From: Paramesorhizobium deserti
GTDB taxonomy: Bacteria; Pseudomonadota; Alphaproteobacteria; Rhizobiales; Rhizobiaceae
Length of the DNA: 64,000 nucleotides
Direction of reading: 5' to 3'
Assembly (NCBI RefSeq): GCF_001558695.1
Contig: NZ_LNTU01000001.1
Location: 62,001-126,000, forward strand
Position 1 is the first letter of the stretch. The number at the start of each line of letters is the position of its first letter. Positions 7,818 to 15,067 of this stretch are shown one piece after another. Position numbers and translations under genes: made by a program. Under the pieces are notes generated by a model. That model did no database searches. It worked only from the letters and a program-made list of their open reading frames with translations, and was not told the DNA's origin.

Positions 7818-8352
7818 ATTGTTTCACGCCCTGCTCGTCGGCCTGATCGGCGCAGGCATTGTCCACGTCGCGGCGCTGCTGCTCGTTCCCGTCTATTCGG
7901 ACCGCAATGCCTGGTCGCGTATCTCCGGCTATGGCGCGCCCTATCGCTTTCATCTGCTTGAAACGGAGAAGGACGGGCGCGGCGGCGCGGGTGATCCGCT
8001 CTTTCAGGAGGCGGCCTGCCGCTTCGACCTGACCGACGGACCGGCGCGCATCACGACCGGGGGCAATGTGCCCTTCTGGTCGGTTTCGATCTACAATCGC
8101 AGCGCCGAAAATCTCTACAGTTTCAACGACCGCACCTCCACCGACGGCAGGCTTGACCTGGTGATCGCCAATCCGGTGCAGATGATCAATCTGAAGAAGG
8201 ATCTGCCGGAAGCGGCGGCGCAGTCGATCCTGGTCGAGCAGGATATCGACGAAGGGATCGTGGTGATACGCGGCTTCACGCCGGATCAGAGCTGGCAACC
8301 TTCGGTGCGCGATTTCCTGAGTGATGCGGGCTGCGCCTCGCTGCCGATGTGA
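7810..8352 (+). CDS. DUF1254-domain membrane-anchored protein
   Basis: The 180-residue product starts VGRLFHALLVGLIGAGIVHVAALLLVPV, a single N-terminal membrane segment, followed by a DUF1254-like region (NAWSRISGYGAPYRFHLLE, ITTGGNVPFWSVSIYNRSAENLYSFNDR). The GTG at 7810 is chosen because GGAAGAGG lies 9 bases upstream and the product then begins directly with the membrane helix; an ATG at 7741 would force a 77-bp overlap with the partner gene. It pairs with the DUF1214 gene just upstream. The stop codon at 8350-8352 lies within the first unit of an inverted repeat array (8348-8431). Confidence 0.83.
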   Translation: MGRLFHALLVGLIGAGIVHVAALLLVPVYSDRNAWSRISGYGAPYRFHLLETEKDGRGGAGDPLFQEAACRFDLTDGPARITTGGNVPFWSVSIYNRSAENLYSFNDRTSTDGRLDLVIANPVQMINLKKDLPEAAAQSILVEQDIDEGIVVIRGFTPDQSWQPSVRDFLSDAGCASLPM

Positions 8353-8431
8353 ATGGTGAATGGTGAATGGGATCAGCTATCGCCCTGATAGGATAGACAT
8401 TTTCCATTCACTATTCACTATTCACCATTCA
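8348..8431. repeat. inverted array of gtgaatg-type heptamers
   Basis: Three 7-bp units (gtgaatg) run from 8348 to 8371 and four complementary units (attcacta / attcacc) from 8404 to 8431, separated by about 32 bp. RNA from either strand would fold into a long imperfect hairpin. The stop codon of the DUF1254 gene is in the left arm. Three other arrays of this architecture occur in the window with a ggg-a-gta type unit. Confidence 0.8.
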
Positions 8432-8543
8432 CCCTCCCATGGTTAACAGCTTGCTAAGGCTTCTCCGCTAGATTGCGGCGAGAGAGCGGGCAGACCGCTT
8501 CTCGAAGTCTGTGTTGCTTGCGATTTATCCGGAGTACCCCCGC

Positions 8544-9584
8544 GTGACAAACGAACAGTTCCGCGCCCTGGAAGCCCTGTCCGGAAGCGGAAAGGCCAAT
8601 GGCGGCAAGGCCGATGATCTCCTCTCGGCGGCGGTCACCGCATTCACAGCCATTACGCGCCCGGCCCGAAACGATATCCAGCAACTCGAAGACCTGACGC
8701 TGCCGCTCCTCGAAAACGCGACGGCGCGCGGCAAGCGCCATGCCGCGGCGGTGCTGTCGCAGATGGAACATGCGCCGCGCAACCTGGTCCTGACGCTCTG
8801 CGACGAGGCGGTGGAGATCGCCGCCCCCCTGCTCCTGCGCTCGCCGATCCTGACCTCGACCGATCTCGTCGACATCATCGGCCGCCAAGGGCTGGGACAT
8901 GCCCGCGCCATAGCCCGGCGTCCGCAGGTCGATCCGATCGTCCAGAGCCTGCTGGAAAGCTTCGCCGATCCCGCCATCGACCGCTCGATGGCTGTCAGGC
9001 GGCATCTGGCGCGCTCCGATGATGCACGAGCGGCGAAAGAACCTGCGCCGGTCTCCGATGCCGCGCGCCAGGCGCACGATAAGCTGCGCGCGATCATGCG
9101 CGAGGAAACATCGAAGCACCTCGTCTCGGAACTGCAATTGAACCGGGATGCGCCGAAGCCCTCGGCCACCGCCGATCACATGATCGACACCGCGCTGCTC
9201 ATCGATCCGGTCTTCTTCCGCAACCTGCTCGCCGATACGCTCGGCGTGAGCTTCGAGCATGCGGAGGCGATCATCGGCAAATGGCCGGATTCACGGCTGC
9301 CGATCGCGCTCAGGGCGCTCGGCCTTTCGGCGCAGGACAGCTATCTGATCCTCACCGCCGTTCTCGGCACCATCCACAGCGACAAGAATGCGCTCAGGGA
9401 TTTCGTGCACATCTATCGCTCGATCGAACGGGAAACGGCGCTCGCCATCGTCCGGCGGTGGAAAGCCGGGGACATGACCGCGCTGTTACGGGAGAAGCTT
9501 CGGGAAATGGCGGCCGCAGATGACGAGCCGGTGCTGGACGCCGCCAACAGCGACGGCGCCGGGCCACTGAAGGCTGTGCGCTGA
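8544..9584 (+). CDS. DUF2336 domain protein
   Basis: The 346-residue, all-helical product has the feel of HEAT-like repeats: LLENATARGKRHAAAVLSQM, PLLLRSPILTSTDLVDIIGRQGLGHARAIARRP and PVVFFRNLLADTLG-like segments with a conserved D-L-V-x-I-I pattern. This is the DUF2336 family, common in alphaproteobacteria and of unknown function. The GTG at 8544 is taken as the start because GGAG lies 9 bases upstream (8531-8534). An in-frame start at 8511 lacks a ribosome site. No membrane segment or signal peptide is visible. It is followed by a hairpin at 9636-9669 and a convergent gene. Confidence 0.8.
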   Translation: MTNEQFRALEALSGSGKANGGKADDLLSAAVTAFTAITRPARNDIQQLEDLTLPLLENATARGKRHAAAVLSQMEHAPRNLVLTLCDEAVEIAAPLLLRSPILTSTDLVDIIGRQGLGHARAIARRPQVDPIVQSLLESFADPAIDRSMAVRRHLARSDDARAAKEPAPVSDAARQAHDKLRAIMREETSKHLVSELQLNRDAPKPSATADHMIDTALLIDPVFFRNLLADTLGVSFEHAEAIIGKWPDSRLPIALRALGLSAQDSYLILTAVLGTIHSDKNALRDFVHIYRSIERETALAIVRRWKAGDMTALLREKLREMAAADDEPVLDAANSDGAGPLKAVR

Positions 9585-9635
9585 TCAGGATTGTTTTGCT
9601 GGGCGGTTCTCATTTTGATGGAAGCATCCAGCTTC

Positions 9636-9669
9636 TCACCCCCTCTGGCCTGCCGGCCAGAGGGGGTGA
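9636..9669. terminator. 15-bp stem hairpin between convergent genes
   Basis: The arms TCACCCCCTCTGGCC (9636-9650) and GGCCAGAGGGGGTGA (9655-9669) pair perfectly around a TGCC loop. It lies between the stops of two convergent genes (9584 and 9692), where a bidirectional terminator is expected. It belongs to the same sequence family as the hairpin at 7119-7149 and has no clean T-tract, so the terminator role is an inference. Confidence 0.5.
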
Positions 9670-9691
9670 AGAAACGCCGCCGTCCCCGGCT

Positions 9692-10039
9692 CTACAGCTC
9701 CACCACCGCAAACAGCTCTTCATCGCCGGCATGGCCCTCGATCTCGACCAGCCAGAGATCGGGATCGAAGCGCGTCTCGGCGCGCAGTTTCTCGTCGGCC
9801 TCGAATTCCGGCAGGCCCTCACCGATGCGGGTGAAGACGCGTTCGTCCGGCTTGCCCGTGTCATAGGCGATCTGCGGCGCGGGGCCATAGAGATCATAGA
9901 CGCCGTCGGGCTTGCGCAGCTTGATGAAGATTGCACCCGCTTCCGGCGAACCGCGCCGCGCGAGATAGGCGAAACCACCGCCGCCGCCATTCACGCGACG
10001 CATGAGGGCGGCAACCCAGAAATCGGATGTCAGGCGCAA
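9692..10039 (-). CDS. DUF1491 family protein
   Basis: With a TTG start at 10039 the product is 115 residues beginning (M)RLTSDFWVAALMRRVNGGGGGFAYLARRG, the usual N-terminus of DUF1491 proteins. It continues with AGAIFIKLRKPDGVYDLYGPAPQ and RFDPDLWLVEIEGHAGDEEL. A longer reading from ATG 10174 would add 45 residues encoded by a repeat region and unlike the family, so it is rejected. A purine-rich AGAGAGGGG lies about 11 bases upstream of the TTG. The family is conserved in alphaproteobacteria, cytoplasmic, and of unknown function. The gene is probably cotranscribed with the peptidoglycan-binding-like gene upstream, across the 250-bp repeat. Confidence 0.8.
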   Translation of the reverse strand: MRLTSDFWVAALMRRVNGGGGGFAYLARRGSPEAGAIFIKLRKPDGVYDLYGPAPQIAYDTGKPDERVFTRIGEGLPEFEADEKLRAETRFDPDLWLVEIEGHAGDEELFAVVEL

Positions 10040-10074
10040 GAAACCGGTATCCCCTCTCTTGCGATTTCTAACAC

Positions 10075-10285
10075 TGAGCTTCGCTAAGCTGTTGAAATCG
10101 CTTTCTCTCCCCCAAGGGGAGAGATAAAATTTGCATGAGCGCTTCCGCCAATAGCCAACGCCGACGATTGGCATAAACAGCGGTGCCAGCCATATCTCTC
10201 CACTTGCGGGAGAGAAAGGATTTTCTTGGGTTTAGCGGAGCGAAGCGAACGCTAAGCCTTAGAAAATCCAAGAGAGGGGGCAATC
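10075..10285. repeat. mosaic of palindromic repeats
   Basis: This stretch contains, in order, a gatttc...gaaatc stem with an agcttcgct core, a ctctccccc/ggggagag RIME-type stem, the accessory gcttccgccaatagccaacgc segment seen in other RIME-like copies, and a stem pairing GGATTTTCT (10218-10226) with AGAAAATCC (10261-10269) through inner arms gggtttagcg and cgctaagcc. No gene is visible. The mixture of unit types differs from the standard RIME-like copies in this window. Confidence 0.7.
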
Positions 10286-10292
10286 GGCAACG

Positions 10293-11225
10293 CTAGCTGA
10301 TCAAACCGATTTCACGCATCTTGGCGACCAGTTCGGCGTCGACCTGTCCCGTCACCTTGAGGCGGAAGAGCTTCTGGAACTCGCGGATCGCATCCTGGGT
10401 GGTCTTGCCGGCGACGCCGTCGACGGCAATCAGATCATTGCCGAAGGCCTTCAATCCAGCCTGAATGCGGATGATCTCCTCGGGCGAGACGGCGCTCTGG
10501 GGCTGCGGATTGACCGGAGCGGCAGGACGCGGCGCGACGACCGCCGTGGTGGTCGTCCGGTCGACGCCGTTTTGCGGCCGCTTGGGGCGCGCGGCGGGAA
10601 TGGCGACGCTGCCGGTTTCGACCGTTTCGTTCGCAGCCGCGTTGCCCGTCGAAACGGTCTGGATGCCAGCCTTGGCCTGAACGGCGCGCCAGGTATCGAG
10701 CGCCTTGCGCGTCTGCGGGCCCGGCAAGCCGTCGATCGGGCCTTCGTAGAAGCCGAGGGCGGCGAGCTTGTGCTGCAGCTGGGCGATCTCGGGATCGCCG
10801 CCTTCGGCGAGCTGCGGCGCGGGCACCGGTATGTCCTCGGGCTCGATGGCCGGCTGCAGCGCCGTCACATCCGGCTCTGCCGGTTCCACCGCAGCGCGCT
10901 GTTCCGGCGGAGGCGGCGCGGCGGGCATGGGCGCCGGCGTCTGCGGCGCCATCGACTGCTTCAGCGGGTTTTCGGCCTGCGGCTGCGGCTTGAAGACGAG
11001 ATCGGGCCGCGTCTTGAAAAATACCCCGCCATGCGCCTGGGGCTGATACCAGAGCGCGTTGGCGGAAACGAAACCGAGGGTGACGAGGAAGGCGGTCGCG
11101 CCGCCGGTCGCAACCGGATTGCGCGCGATGGCGTCGCCGGCCGCGATCGCCATGCTGGATACCGTGGCGAACAGCGCATCGACGATGCGGCGACCAACGC
11201 TACGCCGTTTTGCGGTCTTGCGCAT
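10293..11225 (-). CDS. peptidoglycan-binding-domain protein with N-terminal membrane segment
   Basis: The start at 11225 (MRKTAKRRSVGRR) is chosen because GGAAAGG lies seven bases upstream. The 310-residue product has a basic head, one membrane segment at about residues 38-56, a long Pro/Ala-rich linker, and two PG_binding_1-like repeats: DPEIAQLQHKLAALGFYEGPIDGLPGPQTRKAL and IIRIQAGLKAFGNDLIAVDGVAGKTTQDAIREFQ. It would sit in the inner membrane with the repeats in the periplasm. Its start overlaps the 3' end of the histidine kinase gene by 26 bp, suggesting a shared transcript and perhaps a shared envelope-related task. The enzymatic role, if any, is not visible. Confidence 0.85.
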   Translation of the reverse strand: MRKTAKRRSVGRRIVDALFATVSSMAIAAGDAIARNPVATGGATAFLVTLGFVSANALWYQPQAHGGVFFKTRPDLVFKPQPQAENPLKQSMAPQTPAPMPAAPPPPEQRAAVEPAEPDVTALQPAIEPEDIPVPAPQLAEGGDPEIAQLQHKLAALGFYEGPIDGLPGPQTRKALDTWRAVQAKAGIQTVSTGNAAANETVETGSVAIPAARPKRPQNGVDRTTTTAVVAPRPAAPVNPQPQSAVSPEEIIRIQAGLKAFGNDLIAVDGVAGKTTQDAIREFQKLFRLKVTGQVDAELVAKMREIGLIS

Positions 11226-13125
11226 AGGCCTGCCTTTCCGGTTCGTCTTCATGCTTGTCATGACGCCTTTCTGCCTGAATGCGATGGATATCGACCACCG
11301 TCCCTGCTTTTTCCTTCTGTTCCTGCAAACGATAGGCCCGCGGCCCGTTGACGGGCAGACGGACCGTGACGACAGTCCCCTCGCCCGGCCGGCTGGCGAT
11401 TTCCATCGTGCCTTCATGCAGTTCCACCAGCCCCTTGACCAGCGAAAGGCCGAGGCCCGTTCCCTCATGGGCGCGGGTGCAGGCATTGTCGAGCTGCGTG
11501 AAGGGCTGGCAAAGATGAGCGAGATCGTCCTCGGCCATGCCTATGCCGGTGTCGGCCACCGAAAAGACCAGCATGGGCAGGTTCGTCGCCGTCTCCACCG
11601 CCGCATCGATGGTGACGCAGCCGCCTTTTTCCGTGAATTTCACCGCATTGGACACGAGATTGATCAGGATCTGCTGAACCGCGCGCCGGTCGGCAACCAG
11701 CTCGCCGACCCCGGCGTTGATCCGGTCGCAGAGGATAACGCCCTTCTTCGCCGCCTGCTGGCCCATCACGCCGGCGCACATGCCGACGGCATCGCCGAAA
11801 GCGAAGCTTTCCGGGAAAATGCGATAGGTGCCGGATTCGATCTTGGACATTTCCAGGATGGCGTTGACCACATCGAGGAGATGCGTGCCGGACCGGTGGA
11901 TGAGATCGACATATTCGCGCTGCTTCTCGTTTTCGAAGCGGCACAGCATTTCGTGCAACAACGCGTCGGAAAAGCCGATGATCGAATTGAGCGGCGTGCG
12001 CAGCTCATGGCTAACGGAGGCGAGAAAGCGGTTCTTCGAGATCTGGAGATTTTCCGCCTCGTCCTCGGCGCGCTGCAGCGCCTCGCGCGCGGCCTGCTCG
12101 TTCGAGATGTCGCGGGCGATCAGGGTGAAGCCCCCCAGCACGCCGTTCTCCCTGTTGGCGACCGCATCGAGCCGGAAGGGCCGGAAGACGATCGAGTGGG
12201 TGCCGGTTTCGCCATCGACGCGGCGCAGCCGCACCTCGATGCTCGCGGAACGCTTCCGGGCGTTTTCGGGCGCACGCAGATCGGCGAGGAGGCCGAGATA
12301 GTGGACCCGGTCGGAGATGTGCATGCGGTCGATGAACTGGGTGCCGATCATCACCTGCCTGGAAACGCCGAGCTGTTCGGGCGCCTGCGCCGACAGCGAA
12401 CGGATGACGCCATCGGGAGACAGGCGGATCACCACGCCGTCGAGCGCATTCTCGATATCGTCGGCGCTCGCGGGACGGGCTTTTTCCGTCATGGTGCGGA
12501 CGACGTGCATGGCGCGCGCCAGCAGCGTTCCGATATAGGCGATCGTCAGCAGGGCCGTCACGACCGGTGAAGCCGGCGTTGCCGATGGAGAGGCGCCGGC
12601 GATGAGCGCGGCAAAGGCCAGCACGCCGACGACCATGCCGATGGCGGCGCTGCGGCCGGAGCGTCCGACGAGCCAGCTTTCGAAGGAGATGGCGGCGGCC
12701 ATGGTCCAGAGCGCGGGGTTGGAGGGCGCCGCGTGAAACCCGGCAAGGCCGATCCCTGCCCCATAGACGGCTAGACCCGCGATACCGACGAGCCCGGGGC
12801 GCGTACTGAGCGAGGAAAGCGCGCAAAGGATCATGGCGATGCCGATGAAGATCGCCGTCGCCAAACCCGCCTCGAGGCCTCTGGAAATCGCGCCGCTTGC
12901 CGCGAATGCCGCGACGAGCGCAACCGGCATGGCGCAGAAGGCAGCGATCATCCGCTTGTCCGCCGCCTTGTCGGCGGTCTGCCCTGCCGGAACCCAGCGA
13001 CCGCAATAACCGTCGAACGCACGGGCACAGCCACGCGCACGCGCATCGGCGAATTCGAAGGTTTTCAGAAAAATGGCGTGCACCGTGCCGTACCCACTAC
13101 ATGCGTTTTGTGCTTCCGGTTTCAC
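11200..13125 (-). CDS. membrane-bound PAS sensor histidine kinase
   Basis: This kinase of about 641 residues has an N-terminal block of five to six membrane helices (from about residue 58 to 205), a PAS-like domain (ENALDGVVIRLSPDGVIRSLSAQAPEQLG onward), a HisKA domain with the phospho-acceptor His in SVSHELRTPLNSIIGFSD (H373), and a HATPase with N box NLVSNAVKFTEKGG, G1 DTGIGMAEDD and G2 GTGLGLSLVKGLVELHEG. No receiver domain or response-regulator gene is adjacent. The start is uncertain: GTG 13125 (VKPEAQNA) has AAAGG seven bases upstream, GTG 13083 is an alternative, and ATG 13236 has no ribosome site. The last 40 codons overlap the next gene slightly and are unlike kinases. The signal sensed is unknown. 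Confidence 0.9.
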   Translation of the reverse strand: MKPEAQNACSGYGTVHAIFLKTFEFADARARGCARAFDGYCGRWVPAGQTADKAADKRMIAAFCAMPVALVAAFAASGAISRGLEAGLATAIFIGIAMILCALSSLSTRPGLVGIAGLAVYGAGIGLAGFHAAPSNPALWTMAAAISFESWLVGRSGRSAAIGMVVGVLAFAALIAGASPSATPASPVVTALLTIAYIGTLLARAMHVVRTMTEKARPASADDIENALDGVVIRLSPDGVIRSLSAQAPEQLGVSRQVMIGTQFIDRMHISDRVHYLGLLADLRAPENARKRSASIEVRLRRVDGETGTHSIVFRPFRLDAVANRENGVLGGFTLIARDISNEQAAREALQRAEDEAENLQISKNRFLASVSHELRTPLNSIIGFSDALLHEMLCRFENEKQREYVDLIHRSGTHLLDVVNAILEMSKIESGTYRIFPESFAFGDAVGMCAGVMGQQAAKKGVILCDRINAGVGELVADRRAVQQILINLVSNAVKFTEKGGCVTIDAAVETATNLPMLVFSVADTGIGMAEDDLAHLCQPFTQLDNACTRAHEGTGLGLSLVKGLVELHEGTMEIASRPGEGTVVTVRLPVNGPRAYRLQEQKEKAGTVVDIHRIQAERRHDKHEDEPERQAYAQDRKTA

Positions 13126-13504
13126 CGCGACACCTTTGAAGACGCCTCGGAAAAACGCAGCTTTGTATAGCCGCCAGATTGCCGCCGAGGCTTTAAGGAA
13201 TGGATAAAGGCTCTCTCTCCACCCGACCCACAGCACATATTTGCGCGGCTGGGGACCTCGCTTTTCCCGCTATGGTAAACAGAGGGTTGCCCGGCGCCGA
13301 CCAAATGCGGCAGCACGACGGCGGCAGGGCCGTTTCGCCCCATGGCGGACGCATATGCTGACGAAACATTGCGAAATCCGCTCAAATTCGAATCAAATTC
13401 GCCGCGTGCCTTCAATCGGTTCTTTTTGTCTGTCTGTCATGATCGTTCCATAGACAAAGGCCGCGCCACTGGAAGCGGCGGAGCATACAGGGGATGAGGA
13501 GCAC
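13126..13504. promoter_or_regulatory. divergent promoter region with an 11-bp-spaced direct repeat
   Basis: About 380 bp separate the kinase and DUF5330 genes. The word tcaaattcg occurs at 13382-13390 and again at 13393-13401, repeats 11 bp apart and so on the same DNA face, about 105 bp before the DUF5330 start. They could be a regulator site. No convincing promoter hexamers were identified and no other gene is seen. Confidence 0.35.
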
Positions 13505-14086
13505 ATGCGCTTTCTTATGAAGATGGCCTTCTGGCTGACACTGGCCTTTGTGGTTCTGCCGCACACGCCGCTCGCCGATCTGGCCATCAGGACGGACGAT
13601 CAGGCGGCCGCCCGCCGCAGCAGCGCGCCGGCCGTCGTGCAGGGCAGCGCAGAGGCCGAAGGCCGGGAGAATGCCGGGGCCGAGCGGGCGCCCCCCCGCC
13701 GCAGCAGCGCGCCGGCCGTCGTGCAGGGCAGCGCAGAGGCCGAAGGCCGGGAGAATGCCGGGGCGCTCGAAACGCTCTTCGCCGCGCAGAGGACGCTGAC
13801 CGATCTCGGCGATTTCTGCACGCGCAATCCCAGCGTCTGCGAGGCCGGCAGCTCCATGCTCTCGAGCCTTGGCCTGCAGGCCAAGGATGGCGCGCATATC
13901 GCCCATGAATATCTGAACGGCCAGCTCGGCGGTGAACCGGCGGCATCCGCGATCGCATCGAAGCTCGATGCGTTGCGGGCGAAAATGCCGGAAACGCCGA
14001 AGCATGGCGAAAGCATTCCAGTCCCAACATCGCGCGATGCAGTCACGGATGCGCTGCACACGGGAACAGTGAAGCACGGGAACTGA
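13505..14086 (+). CDS. secreted DUF5330-like protein with a perfect internal duplication
   Basis: The 193-residue product starts MRFLMKMAFWLTLAFVVLPHTPLA, a signal peptide or membrane anchor. GAGGAG just upstream supports the start at 13505. The C-terminal half (LETLFAAQRTLTDLGDFCTRNPSVCEAGSS, then LGLQAKDGAHIAHEYLNG) matches the small DUF5330 proteins of Rhizobiales. It has two cysteines (DFC..., SVC) that could form a disulfide. Between anchor and domain lies a 28-residue unit (RRSSAPAVVQGSAEAEGREN...) present twice, encoded by two identical 70-bp stretches. The duplicated segment is low-complexity and probably a periplasmic spacer. The function is unknown. Confidence 0.8.
   Translation: MRFLMKMAFWLTLAFVVLPHTPLADLAIRTDDQAAARRSSAPAVVQGSAEAEGRENAGAERAPPRRSSAPAVVQGSAEAEGRENAGALETLFAAQRTLTDLGDFCTRNPSVCEAGSSMLSSLGLQAKDGAHIAHEYLNGQLGGEPAASAIASKLDALRAKMPETPKHGESIPVPTSRDAVTDALHTGTVKHGN
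13611..13764 (+). repeat. 84-bp-period tandem duplication within the DUF5330 gene
   Basis: A 70-bp sequence at 13611-13680 recurs without mismatch at 13695-13764. The period is 84 bp, exactly 28 codons, so the frame is kept. Identity at the third codon positions indicates a recent event or ongoing unit-number change. Confidence 0.95.
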
Positions 14087-14127
14087 CCGCGATACCACTT
14101 AGCCTCGAGCCTGCCGGGTTTCCGGTA

Positions 14128-14163
14128 AGCCGCATGCTCTCATGGCGTGCGGCTTTCTTTTTG
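14128..14163 (+). terminator. intrinsic terminator after the DUF5330 gene
   Basis: A 10-bp stem, AGCCGCATGC (14128-14137) with GCGTGCGGCT (14145-14154), holds one G-T pair and a 7-base loop, and runs directly into TTTCTTTTT. It lies 42 bp after the stop and fits a Rho-independent terminator on the plus strand. Confidence 0.85.
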
Positions 14164-14218
14164 CGATGGAGCGTGAGCGGTTCTGGTCAAAATGAGAATG
14201 CCGGTCCAGCCGCCATTT

Positions 14219-14355
14219 CTGTCCCGCCGGGGCATCTCCCTTCACTCCAGTCGTCATCCTCGGGCTTGACCCCGAGGATGACGATAATAGGAGGAGGATG
14301 ACGACGATAGGAGGCGGGAGATGGCCGGCGGGACAGAGGGGCGCGCTGTCCCGCC
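14219..14355. repeat. composite repeat upstream of sufE
   Basis: The element begins ctgtcccgccggggcatctccc and ends ggcgggacagagg...ctgtcccgcc. Its centre holds the cgtcatcctcgggcttgac / gaggatgacg palindrome (14252-14281) followed by a partial second copy. It mixes RIME-type ends with the other repeat family. A sister copy in the same orientation lies at 14912-15042 on the other side of sufE. Confidence 0.75.
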
Positions 14356-14463
14356 AGCGTATAGGTTCGATGCTCTATTACGGGAAATTGTCCCTCCACC
14401 CGTGACGTCGCCGCCGCCAATCGCTATATGAGGGGCAACATCCAATCCGGCTATGTGGAGCGC

Positions 14464-14892
14464 ATGACCCAGACCATAGACGACATCGTCACCGATTTCG
14501 ACGTTCTCGACGAGTGGGAAGACCGCTATCGCTACGTGATCGACCTCGGACGCGATCTCAAACCCTATCCGGAAGACGCCCGCGACGCGGCGCACAAGGT
14601 GCAGGGCTGCGTCAGCCAGGTGTGGCTCAAGACCGAGATCGGCGGGGGACCGGATCCCGAGATCATTTTCCTCGGCGATTCCGATGCGCATATCGTGCGC
14701 GGCCTCGTCGCCATCGTGCTCGCGCTTTATTCCGGCCGGAAGGCATCGGAAATCCTGGCCATCGATCCGGAAGGCATCCTGAAGACGCTCGGGCTCGACG
14801 AGCACCTGACGCCGCAGCGCTCCAACGGCCTGCGCGCCATGATCCGCCGCATCCGCGTCGAGGCGCAGGGCGCGCTCGCTGCGGTGCATTAG
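14464..14892 (+). CDS. sufE: SufE family sulfur-acceptor protein
   Basis: The 142-residue product matches SufE: LDEWEDRYRYVIDLGRDLKPYPE, then HKVQGCVSQVWL with the persulfide-accepting Cys (C49), then SDAHIVRGLVAIVLALYSGRKASEIL, and the C-terminal LTPQRSNGLRAMIRRIR. SufE takes sulfur from the cysteine desulfurase SufS and passes it to the SufBCD scaffold during Fe-S cluster assembly in the cytoplasm. The start at MTQTIDD (14464) fits the family; GTGGAG lies very close upstream. An in-frame ATG at 14428 would add 12 residues. No other suf gene is nearby, so it stands alone, flanked on both sides by repeats. Confidence 0.93.
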   Translation: MTQTIDDIVTDFDVLDEWEDRYRYVIDLGRDLKPYPEDARDAAHKVQGCVSQVWLKTEIGGGPDPEIIFLGDSDAHIVRGLVAIVLALYSGRKASEILAIDPEGILKTLGLDEHLTPQRSNGLRAMIRRIRVEAQGALAAVH

Positions 14893-14911
14893 AGCTGTTC
14901 GCTTTAACGCT

Positions 14912-15042
14912 GGCGAGACAGCGCCCCCTCTGCCCCGCCAGGCATCTCCCTTCACTCCAGTCGTCATCCTCGGACTTGACCCGAGGATGACGACAATAGG
15001 GGGCGGGAGATGGGTGGCAGCCCAGAGGGGCGCTGTCCCGCC
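14912..15042. repeat. composite repeat downstream of sufE
   Basis: Same architecture and orientation as 14219-14355: gacagcgccccctctg..., catctcccttcactccagtcg shared base for base, the cgtcatcctcgg palindrome core, then gatgggtggcagcccagagg and a closing gcgctgtcccgcc. It separates the convergent sufE and DUF6456 genes. Confidence 0.75.
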
Positions 15043-15067
15043 GACGTTCTCATTTCAGTCCAAACCG

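Noticed and set aside
10040-10174. Long form of the DUF1491 protein starting at 10174
   Set aside because: The extra 45 residues are repeat-encoded and absent from the family. The TTG at 10039 gives the standard N-terminus.
12011-13006. A 331-codon minus-strand frame within the histidine kinase
   Set aside because: It is an Arg-rich alternative-frame shadow of the kinase and lacks any domain.
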